The notes beneath the pieces were generated by a model. The model was not told where the DNA came from. It made no database searches and was given only the letters and a program-made list of their open reading frames with translations. A stretch of DNA of 64,000 bases from Anadara kagoshimensis (taxonomy: Eukaryota; Mollusca; Bivalvia; Arcoida; Arcidae), in the NCBI GenBank assembly GCA_021292105.1, contig CM037866.1:2898607-2962606 (forward strand). Reading direction: 5' to 3'. The translations under genes were made by a program, and so were the position numbers. Below are positions 56,301 to 64,000 of this stretch, one piece after another (position 1 is the stretch's first letter; each line of letters begins with the position of its first letter).

Positions 56301-58202
56301 GTATTACGTATAAACTGTGATTTACAATACATGGCAGACGACAACGAGGAAGTCTGCGGGACTGATCACCACACCTACCAAAACACGTAAGAAGCCGGGC
56401 ACTGATTGGTTAATATCTTTGATTAAGCTGTCTGTTTCGTGAATAACGCTGATTGGTTTTTTTTGTTTTTTTTTTTTTTTGCCAACTCGATCTTCTTGAT
56501 GCCTATTGGTTAATTTGTTTGTAAAATGCGTTTCTGTTTTATTTGGAGTTGATTGATTAACTTTTAAACTTTATATTTTTCTTGTAATTTGTTAAATGTT
56601 GAATGGTTTATTTATTTGGCAACTATATTAGTGTCGATACTTGAAATACAAATGATAAGTTTAAATCTAAAAAACATGTAACGTTACTTGGCAGCTGATG
56701 ATTTAACAGCCAAACTAAATTTGTCCCTCTTAGATCTGTTTTAGGGGACATCTGTCGCCGATTGATGGTTTAAAGCGGGATCACTGCCTTCTCATCGGTA
56801 AAGCTCAAATCAGATGGATTTTAGTGCGAGAAAGTTTTAACTTTGTTGGTAGATGGTCTTTGGTTTTTTCCGGGCACTCTGATTCTTTCTACCATCCCTG
56901 AACTTACCCGCCTCAAAATAAGTGAAAGAACTCAGTGGGGTGTAAAGCTCCATTACCACATTAGCCAGGGACGTAGCTTATTTTTTGTCGGCAACTGACT
57001 AAATAAAAATCTCCATTAAAACTTGAGTTACTAAGTAAGTTATATTATTTGTTCAACTGTATATGCAAAATCCAGTTTCGCCAAAGTTTTGTATTACCTT
57101 TTTCTTCATGTTTATGAACTTGGAATGAACAGCAAATATTAGTTTCAGGTGTCTCAGAATGCACCATATCATGAACCATTTCTCTCATTTTTTCCGGAGG
57201 AAGTGACCTGGAACCCCGTACATTTCGGCGCTTCTATTTTTGTTTTAGTTATAATTCGCTTCTATCTAGCTACGTCCGTTACCCGTGTTTTTATCTCTTG
57301 TTGTAGCTGTGCTGTTTCTGTCTTGTTTTGTAGCTGCGATTTTGTCCAGGCCAAATGTAAAGATATCACACTAGATCAGGCGTATGATGGACAATGCAGG
57401 AAAACTTACATGAATGTTATCGAACTTCTGATAGCAGAAAACAAAGTATCCGGCGGAGTCACAAAAACAAGCCTACCCACTTCCAGGAAAAATGTAGTCC
57501 AGTCCACAACCAGTCCTGCAAGTGTTTCAACTAGACCCGGAAGTCTTCTAACCAGGCCCGGAAGTTCTATAACTAGTGAGGCAAATTTTAAAACCGGGAC
57601 CACAAGTTCTACAGTCATATGGTCTTCAACTACCAAAAAGAGCGAAGGACGTGAATTTTGCGACATTGGATACGTATGCCCGGATACTCTATTTCCTGTT
57701 TGCGGTAGTAATGGCGTCTTTTACCTGAACATGTAAGTTATTTTATCGAAATAGATAACGTTTGCCTTTTTCACACTTGTTTAACGATGATGAAAAAAAT
57801 TCATTTTAAGTCTTGGTAAAAATTAGCACTATTTGTTTTACAATGTTAGCTAACCATGGTTCTGGTCCATCAAACCATTTTCAAAACATAAATACATTAT
57901 ATACAAATGAAAGAAAATCTTAATTAGGGCGTAAAACACCATTTAAAATATGTTGTGACGCGATCTTGGTAGCTTGGTTGTTTTTTTTTCTATCATCCTG
58001 CTGTATCGCTTTGTAAGTTTACGCGTTTTACTTGCTAGTTTTAAAATTTTACTTTGTTTTTGGGTTTGAACATGGATTATTATGTTTGTTTTAACTGAAT
58101 TTTTCTAAAATTTATTTCAGCTGCAAGTTTGAGATCGCCAGATGCACAGAGCCAGACTTAGAGACACAGTCAGACTTAACAAACTGCGAGAATGATACGT
58201 AA
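53323..58202 (+). CDS. Secreted two-Kazal-domain protein A
   Basis: Small secreted protein, probably a serine-protease inhibitor or Kazal-fold binding protein. Exons 53323-53374, 56251-56386, 57334-57732 and 58121-58202 join in phase to give 222 residues. Exon 1 is the least certain part: MEGRSIQVVVTVYVLLF then SSVLG makes a good signal peptide with a GTAAGT donor, and in-frame ATGs at 53302 and 53227 are possible alternative starts. Kazal domain 1 has cysteine spacing C-x7-C-x12-C-x10-C-x6-C-x13-C and contains EEVCGTDHHTYQNTC; domain 2 is C-x5-C-x7-C-x10-C-x6-C-x13-C and contains VCGSNGVFYLNIC. The C-x6-Y-x3-C core identifies the family. A roughly 85-residue Thr/Ser-rich linker with two TRPGS repeats separates the domains and is likely O-glycosylated. 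The exon phases match protein B, showing that the two are paralogues. AATAAA lies at 58491. Confidence 0.75.
53375..54050. other. First part of Kazal gene A intron 1
   Basis: No repeat family or RNA recognised apart from a TTAGTTAG run at 53449-53470. Confidence 0.4.
54050..54665. repeat. Tandem array, about 55-bp unit
   Basis: About ten diverged copies of CTAGATGAACATCTCCAATC-AAACCAGAGATGGTAAGATT in intron 1 of Kazal gene A. Many copies contain ATGGTAAGAT, a splice-donor look-alike on the sense strand. Confidence 0.9.
54885..55196 (-). mobile_element. SINE family A, full-length copy
   Basis: TTTAACACTCCAGTCAAGAA, TTTACCTTTGCAGTGTACTC and AATGCCGAGTGCTTGGGGAA; head at the right end (CAACTGAGCTACCGTATTGG). 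Confidence 0.8.
55530..55810 (+). pseudogene. Two decayed copies of Kazal gene A exon 2
   Basis: Acceptor-plus-start copies at about 55540 (CAACAGGTTCAGTATTTGGT-ATTGAC) and 55696 (TTTTCACAGATTCGGTACTT-GG) parallel the true exon 2 at 56251 (TTTTCACAGGTTCGGTATTG). The second also keeps a donor end (AAATACGTAAAAAGCGG versus AAACACGTAAGAAGCCG). Both have lost the cysteine-containing middle, and the first reads into a stop. Confidence 0.65.
55822..56090. mobile_element. Inverted-repeat element M7
   Basis: TTTTGTCACCCTTCAGAG at the left and CTTTGAAGGGTGACAAAAA at the right are terminal inverted repeats. The core shares GAAATTTCTCGCATAGCGAT and CTTGCCGGGGTACATGG with the reverse of window positions 1-112. 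Confidence 0.75.
56093..56229. repeat. Near-perfect foldback, 67-bp arms, GCA loop
   Basis: Left arm starts GTTATACAGGGCTTTGGCAG and ends GTACCCTGAGCC; the right arm is its complement with a single mismatch. It ends 21 bp before exon 2 of Kazal gene A and directly follows element M7. Confidence 0.95.
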
Positions 58203-58370
58203 TTACGTAATCTTTGTCGGTCCAGAATAATGACGTCATTGACGCTGAAGAGAACTTGTTTCCATTGTTTGATAATAATATGTAATATCCCTCGTCGTAT
58301 ATATAGACTTTTTGACATTTTTGGACTAATCACATAAAAGACATTATCATTTTCACAATATATCCATGTA

Positions 58371-58371
<1 letters not shown>

Positions 58372-58450
<79 letters not shown>
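58372..58450. repeat. TA dinucleotide microsatellite
   Basis: About 35 TA units in the probable 3' untranslated region of Kazal gene A. Confidence 0.95.
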
Positions 58451-58490
58451 TTCTCGTTGTGTGTCTTTGATTGTATGCCTTCTTTTTGTG

Positions 58491-58496
58491 AATAAA
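58491..58496 (+). terminator. Candidate poly(A) signal of Kazal gene A
   Basis: AATAAA about 290 nt past the stop; the 3' untranslated region would include the TA repeat at 58372-58450. Confidence 0.4.
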
Positions 58497-58674
58497 ATAT
58501 CGATTTAACTAGAATTCCAAGCATATTAAATTATTATTGGTTCGTCATCATCATTCACGTTTTGGGACCACTTGTCGCATTATACACTTCTGGATTCACA
58601 TCATTTTCATTTTTTTACCCGGTAAACTAATCTATGGTTCATAAATATTTTTTCAGATTTACTTACTAGTACTT

Positions 58675-58712
58675 TAATAATAATAATAATAAAAATAATA
58701 ATAATAATAATA
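58675..58712. repeat. AAT trinucleotide microsatellite
   Basis: AATAATAAT run directly before interspersed repeat D. Confidence 0.9.
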
Positions 58713-58717
58713 ACTAT

Positions 58718-58955
58718 AACTTGTCTTGAGAGCCAAATACCCCCTCGCAACAATTTGTTTTCCTGCGACCTTGGCTTTCCCTATATGACCTTGGTTCATG
58801 GATCAAGATCATGACACACCTTTGGGCCATAAAGATTATTTATGTGAATTTTTATGATGGTAGACCTTCAAAGCAGCTATGAGATATGGCACGGACAGAC
58901 AGACATGGCGATTGCTATACACACCCCTCAAACTTGTCGGGGGGGGGGGGTATAA
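58718..58955 (+). repeat. Interspersed repeat D, best copy
   Basis: CTTGTCTTGAGAGCCAAATA, CATAAAGATTATTTATGTGA, ATGAGATATGGCACGGACAG and CACACCCCTCAAACTTGTCG; ends in a G run and TATAATAA. Confidence 0.65.
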
Positions 58956-59051
58956 TAATGTTTTAAAATTAAGGACGGCAATTTGCAACTGAAAACATGT
59001 GCATGTACTTGGCAAATCCTAACGTAACAGTAAACACAAAGTAACACAAGT

Positions 59052-59236
59052 ACAGTCAAACCTGCCTTAAAGGCCACCTCTAAATAAGGGAGACCTGCTT
59101 ATAAAGGCCAATAGAATTGTATCCCAACTGTTCTTTATTCATACTATTTGAACCTGTATATAGGGGCCACCTGCCCATTAAGGCCACTTTTACCGGTTCT
59201 CTTAGGTGGCCTTTATGGACAGGTTTGACTGTAAAT
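59052..59236. mobile_element. Inverted-repeat element M1, complete copy
   Basis: ACAGTCAAACCTGCCTTAAA at the left is mirrored by TTATGGACAGGTTTGACTGT at the right; core TAGAATTGTATCCCAACTGT. About 185 bp, between the Kazal genes. Confidence 0.85.
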
Positions 59237-59858
59237 GATAAATTAACCGACCAAGACCAGATAAACGCATATTTGGACTACTTGTTAAATGATTATAAAA
59301 TTCCTGACTTTAGACGAGTACTAAAGTAACCGTCCTGTGGTGTGGTTATAGTATTAGCGGGGGGGGGGGGGGGGGTAGTTCCACTCAATATCTGTAAGTC
59401 ATAAAAGTCTCCAGAGCAAGTTTCATGGACTCAGTATTCAAATATGGACGTTAACGAGGAGGGTCGCCAGTGTTCAGAAAGGCACACAGACCGAGAGAGG
59501 GGATGTTGGAAATTTCATTCGCTTGGAAAATATAAAAGAAATTCATACTTTCAACTTGTTTATCTGTTTTGACAAGGAGGTGCTTGACGTAAGATTAAGA
59601 TTAAAAACAAAGGGTTGTGTGTGTGTGGAGAGAAAGTTAGAGAGAGAGAGAGAGTTGAATTTCATTCACAATTCACACTCGACTTTTTACAAAACAGAGA
59701 GTTAGAGTGAGATTCATACTTTCATCGTTATTTGAACAGTTTTGACTTTGTCATGTATTTTGACGTAAGATTAAGATAAACACAGATGGGTTAAGTAAGG
59801 TCATTGTACATCTTAAATCCTCAGAAGATTTACGATTAAAGTTGAAAAAAGACGCAAA

Positions 59859-62800
59859 ATGAACCTAGTTCTTACAATATTGATATACACAGGTAAGTTT
59901 AATAATAACATTAATTATATTAATAATAATGGCGATGATGGTTATTATAATGATGATGATAATAATAATGTTGATAATTGATGATGATGAAGAGGAGAAG
60001 GATGGTGATGATAAAAATGTAAACGGACTTTTTCAGAGTGTTGCTAATGTGGCAATTTGAATCGAACCAATTTTAAATTTGGTCCTCACAAACACACAAT
60101 TACAATATTTATAACAAACATTTATATTCATTGCATTTATAATTGATATAAAAATCAAATACAATAATTATTATTATTTCAACGACAAACATAATACTTT
60201 TCAACCTTTTAATTTACTGCAAGTCAAGGCTTATCGGGGCTCTCAAAAAGTTTTGTGATCGTCATCATAGTGTTGTTTGATGTCCCATAATTCCATGATT
60301 AAACACATGGCGGGTGTAGCTAGATAAACAGGAGGTGCTTACCCTTCCAGGGCACCCGGCCTCACTTCCCTGGTGGAACCTAACTTGTCAGTTCCAAAAT
60401 TTTCACTTTGCTTCTGGATTGTGATTCGGACATGGATTAGTATGTTTTTTTATGATTATTATATGTCTTTTAAAGTCTTTTGTTGTAGAGATTAATACAG
60501 AGCTAACGGAAAGGAGTCGAAGCTTGACTGTCAAATGGACGATAGCTAATGGTTGAAATGCAACTTTGAGATATATAGCAACTGCCGAAAAGTCGTCGAG
60601 ATATGTCGGTCTCGCCAGTTTTACGAAATCTGTTCTCTTGGTTACGAACTAGCCGTAACCCGGACACTCGGCAGTCTATTAGACCTGGATTTTACCTATC
60701 ATTTTTGACTTGTCTTAAACAGGTGATACATACTAGGTATCGGCTTTACCTGTGGAAACTTCTTGAAATATTTATTTTTTGTCTTGTCTCAAACACGTAT
60801 CGGCCTTACTTGCTCACCATAAGAAGCTCTTCAGAATGTCTTGATATATTTATATTTTGTCTTGTTTCAAACAGGTACAGTATTATACGTATCTGCCTTA
60901 CCGGCTCACCATAAGAAGCTATGTCAGAATGTCTTGGCTGTTAAATGTTTAGATGAGTATATGACATCCGGGAATGAAGAAATCTGCGCCAGTAACGGAA
61001 TTCGATATCTAAACAAGTATGATTAATGTGACATTTCGTGGTATTCCAATTTTCGTGATATTCCAATTTCGGTGGGTCCCAATTTTCGTGTTATTCAAAT
61101 TTCGTGGTATTCCAATTTTCGTGGGGTCCCAAATTTCGCGGTTTACCAATTTTTGTGGGGTCCCAATTTTCGTCGGGTCCCAATTGCGTGGTATTTCAAT
61201 TATTGTGGTATCCTAATTTCCTGGTATTCAAATTTTCGTAGGGTCCCAATTTTCGGGGTATTCCCATTTTCGTTCGGTCCTAATTTTCGTGATGTATCAA
61301 TTTTCGTTGTTTTCCGAGGTACTTTGTGAACAACCTGACTCACAAATTTACCAAGAAATTGTGTTTTCTTGGAACCCTCGAAAACTGGAGACCCTGAAAA
61401 TAAGTTTCAAAGTAAAATAAACATTTAGTTGTGGTAAATGGAGATCACTTAGTTGTAGCTTTTTCAGCTAGTTTCTAGCAATAGACAGTGTTTTACTTAC
61501 AAGTCAAGATTATTTCAAAATATATCGATACGGCCAGTCATGTAGAGAAAATCGGAATGTCATGAGAAAACCAACATTAGCAACCGAATTTACAAATTTT
61601 CTCATGGTTGCAACTTGCCCCAATGGGGTTCGAACATTGGTGGTGAGATGAGAACCACTAGGCTACCGAGTCCCCGAGAGATAGACAGACATTGCTGATC
61701 ATTATGATGACTGCTTACTCTATGCGGCCATGATTAATATAGAAAAATCGATTTAATTAATGCGTTAATTCCAGTTATTTAATTTCGCTAAGTGATAGTT
61801 AGACATCAGTTCCGCTAAATTATGTTTGCGATAAATAAAGTACACGAATAATGGGAGATAACTCTTCCTGAAACCGGATGTGGATTTTGTACTGTTTTTA
61901 TAAGAACGTTTGTGTTTTAACACGTGATTTGTACCCTTTAATGGCTTATTTATCTAATAAGATAAAAGATTTGAAATCGGAACTAGTTCCAGTTTCAGTC
62001 CATTTCATGATTCCCAAACAAATCAAGTTTAAATGTCATTACTTTGCTTTCATTACAACAAGTTTGTCGAATGGAATGATGATACCAAGTACATATATAC
62101 AAAGTTAAGCAACCACAATTTTCTATTTTTCTTAAATAGATGTCTGTTTGTACAAGCGAAGTGTAAAGACCCATCGATAAAAGAAGAAATAGACCAGGAG
62201 AAATGTGAGCCAACTGGTGATTCCAATAACTCGCAGATCTCTATAAGTAACAACAACAGTGAAAGAAAGACACCATTGCCGGCAAACGGTAACAGGCCGG
62301 AAATGAAACCAACGCCACCTACCGAGGAAAACGCATTTTGCAACAACGAGACCCCGTGTCCTGAAACATTAGACCCCCTTTGCGCAAGTGATTACAGCTT
62401 TTACTTGAACATGTAAGTATATTATATACTTCATCGCCAAAAAAACGTGTTTCAATATTAATTGGCCAAATACAAGCAGAGTTAAGGTACTTTTTTCTAT
62501 GCATTGTTTCTGGTGGTAAGATCTATCTGACCCGACTAATCAGCCAACTAAACCCCCATTTTAAATTTTTACTTGTTAGGGTTCAAAAATTAAAAAGGGG
62601 ATTCAGTAGGCTGATTATATAGTTGGACTTCGATCTACCATACTATTGTCAATGTTAAAAAGCTTCAACTTGTTGTATATACACGTGATATTGGGTTATT
62701 GTCAAAAAACCTAGTAAAAGTGGCCTTAATGGGCAGGTGGCTTTTATAATACAGGTGAAATAACACAAATTAAGAGAAATTTGGATCAAATTTAGAGAAG

Positions 62801-63516
62801 GAGGCCTTTCTATAGAGGTGGCTGTTTGATTGAAGTTGGAAAAGTGCTCGCTTCGTATGTGATAGGCCGAGGTCTGACCAAGACTTAGAAATAGTCAGTG
62901 ACTGTTATTTTGTCAAGCACTTGGCATTTAAAATGAAAATCACAGAGCCTTTCGGAACAGACCTTAAAAACCGATGCCCCGTGTCACGCTAAGTGTGAAA
63001 CCTTAAAGAACCCTAGGCCTCCCTGCACATTGCCTTGACAGCACTGCAAAGGACTTTAACTACAGCTGGTGACCTCTCGATATAAGTGAAATATTCATGA
63101 CTGGGACATACAACCCGATTTAAGCAATCAAGTTCTGTTAGTCTTGTTATACATGTCTTTATTGAAGATTTCATAGTGACCGTTATGATAATATACAAAA
63201 AGTATAATTGATATTTAGATAAGGCCTTGTTATTGACACAAGAATGGGTAAAATCGCGAAAATAACACCATCGTGATATACCAACAATAGGATTTCACGA
63301 AAATTTGCACTCGCGAAATATCCGTGTTAACAGTATTAATTACCGATCGGTCCTTCAAACATCTGTTCAGTGAAATATTTAAAAATTGAAACTTCATTTT
63401 TAAAAATTTTCAGTAATGAGGACCTTAAATATTTTTATTTTTTCAGATGCAAGTTTAAAAAAGCGAAGTGTAAAAATGAAGAGTTATATTTATTGGAGTC
63501 TTTGGATTATTGTTAA
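59859..63516 (+). CDS. Secreted two-Kazal-domain protein B
   Basis: Tandem paralogue of the gene at 53323-58202. Exons 59859-59892, 60875-61016, 62140-62412 and 63447-63516 join in phase to give 172 residues. The signal peptide is MNLVLTILIYTG plus TVLYVSALPA. Kazal domain 1 (C-x7-C-x12-C-x10-C-x6-C-x13-C; EEICASNGIRYLNKC) is split after the Asn of YLN by an intron, exactly as in protein A. Domain 2 (C-x5-C-x7-C-x10-C-x6-C-x13-C; FCNNETPCPETLDPLC) ends at the last Cys, directly before TAA. The linker is Asn/Ser- then Pro-rich rather than Thr-rich, so the linkers have diverged faster than the domains. AATAAA overlaps the stop codon (63516-63521). The target protease is unknown; the residue at the usual P1 position of domain 2 is Glu (Asp in A), which is unusual. 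Confidence 0.82.
60700..60874 (+). pseudogene. Two decayed copies of Kazal gene B exon 2 acceptor end
   Basis: TATCGGCCTTACTTGCTCAC-CATAAGAAGCTCTTCAGAAT (about 60790) and TATCGGCTTTACCTGTGGAA (about 60737) parallel the true exon 2 start (GTATCTGCCTTACCGGCTCA at 60889). The shared intron stretch TTTATATTTTGTCTTGT precedes each one. Confidence 0.7.
61025..61325. repeat. Minisatellite abutting the exon 2 donor of Kazal gene B
   Basis: About 17 diverged copies of a 15-18-bp unit like CCAATTTTCGTGGGGTC. It starts within 10 bp of the exon 2 donor at 61017. Chance frames (NFRGVPIF) result. Confidence 0.9.
61480..61672 (-). mobile_element. SINE family C copy
   Basis: TTTTACTTACAAGTCAAGAT, CATGAGAAAACCAACATTAG, ATGGGGTTCGAACATTGGTG and a head with CACTAGGCTACCGAGTCCC. 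Confidence 0.55.
62703..62825. mobile_element. M1 element fragment
   Basis: AAAAGTGGCCTTAATGGGCA and TGGATCAAATTTAGAGAAGG with GAGGTGGCTGTTTGATTGAA; internally rearranged. Confidence 0.45.
62830..63112 (+). mobile_element. SINE family A, nearly full length
   Basis: Head AAAAGTGCTCGCTTCGTATG; body CAAGCACTTGGCATTTAAAA, CCGATGCCCCGTGTCACGCT; tail GTGAAATATTCATGACTGGG. In the last intron of Kazal gene B. Confidence 0.75.
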
Positions 63517-63521
63517 ATAAA
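63516..63521 (+). terminator. Candidate poly(A) signal of Kazal gene B
   Basis: AATAAA overlaps the TAA stop of the gene by one base, implying a very short 3' untranslated region if it is used. Confidence 0.45.
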
Positions 63522-63620
63522 TTTTGATTTGAGATAAATTTATTGTTGAAAGTGAAATATACTTAAATCCGAACAGAAAATATAGTACACGTACGGCTGA
63601 AGAAATCACAACCTTCAAAA

Positions 63621-63790
63621 GCCATATAGTCACGTGATTACTACATAGCAAATTCAACCAATCATAAATATCTTTGACAAAATCGGGAGTGAAACAAAAC
63701 AGCGGAAAAGCGAAGTCACGTGATAACTATAAAACAATGCAACCAATTATAAAATATCATGGACAGAATCGGGAGTGAAACACACTGGAA
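63621..63790. promoter_or_regulatory. Duplicated E-box plus CCAAT block
   Basis: Two copies, 86 bp apart, of GTCACGTGAT (63629, 63715) followed by CAACCAAT and AATCGGGAGTGAAACA. The pairing of CACGTG with CCAAT is promoter-like; it could serve a gene beyond the window edge. Confidence 0.35.
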
Positions 63791-64000
63791 CAGCGATGTT
63801 TAATCTATTGTTTCAACATTAATTAATTGTTTCATTAAAAGAAAAACGAAATAGGTCATATCATGATTAAATGTTAATCGAAATAAAAATTAATTGATTG
63901 CTTTGTTTTTGAAAACATCTGTTAAGTTGTTGTTGTCTTAAATGTGACCGAATTCTTAATTTTAAAAGTACGGAATGTTTTAAATATAATTTTGTTTGCA

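Noticed and set aside
61019-61329. Open frames with repeated NFRGVPIF-like peptides.
   Set aside because: Chance frames in the minisatellite after the gene B exon 2 donor.

Overview
This window is nuclear DNA from an invertebrate, most likely a bivalve mollusc. The genes are spliced, with short exons and GT-AG introns of up to about 9 kb. The sequence is AT-rich. It is crowded with tRNA-headed SINEs, short inverted-repeat elements and a pearl/Helentron-type repeat of the kind known from bivalves. I assembled the gene models by eye from splice sites, reading phase and remembered family sequences; no alignment was run.

Layout. (1) 1502-25704, minus strand: a TMEM145-like seven-transmembrane gene of 13 coding exons. 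Its tenth exon exists in two complete, same-length, same-phase versions (8166-8286 and 6930-7050) that look mutually exclusive. (2) 25705-33204: intergenic, with SINEs, small transposons, an isolated exon-like island and a LINE 3' fragment. (3) 33205-50624, minus strand: RBBP5, a core subunit of COMPASS/MLL histone H3K4 methyltransferases, in 15 coding exons. Its introns hold a 3-kb hAT transposon with an intact 743-residue transposase (40901-43858), a non-autonomous hAT relative (36591-37499), and a 1.6-kb Helentron-derived element (44087-45694) that split a SINE. (4) 50625-53322: intergenic, filled by a 60-bp satellite of about 25 units. (5) 53323-58202 and 59859-63516, plus strand: two paralogous four-exon genes for small secreted proteins, each with two Kazal domains joined by a low-complexity linker.

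Themes. TMEM145-like and RBBP5 are conserved single-copy-type genes; the Kazal pair is a local tandem duplication. Several exon junctions (TMEM145 exons 3, 6 and 10; exon 2 of both Kazal genes) lie next to decayed tandem copies of themselves. Exon 10A/10B may therefore be the surviving product of a duplication process that elsewhere left only debris. A second theme is nested mobile elements whose termini seeded tandem arrays. A third is dense nuclear-receptor-like half-sites (TGACCTTGACC) inside repeats. I saw no retroviral or LTR elements, CRISPR array or rRNA.
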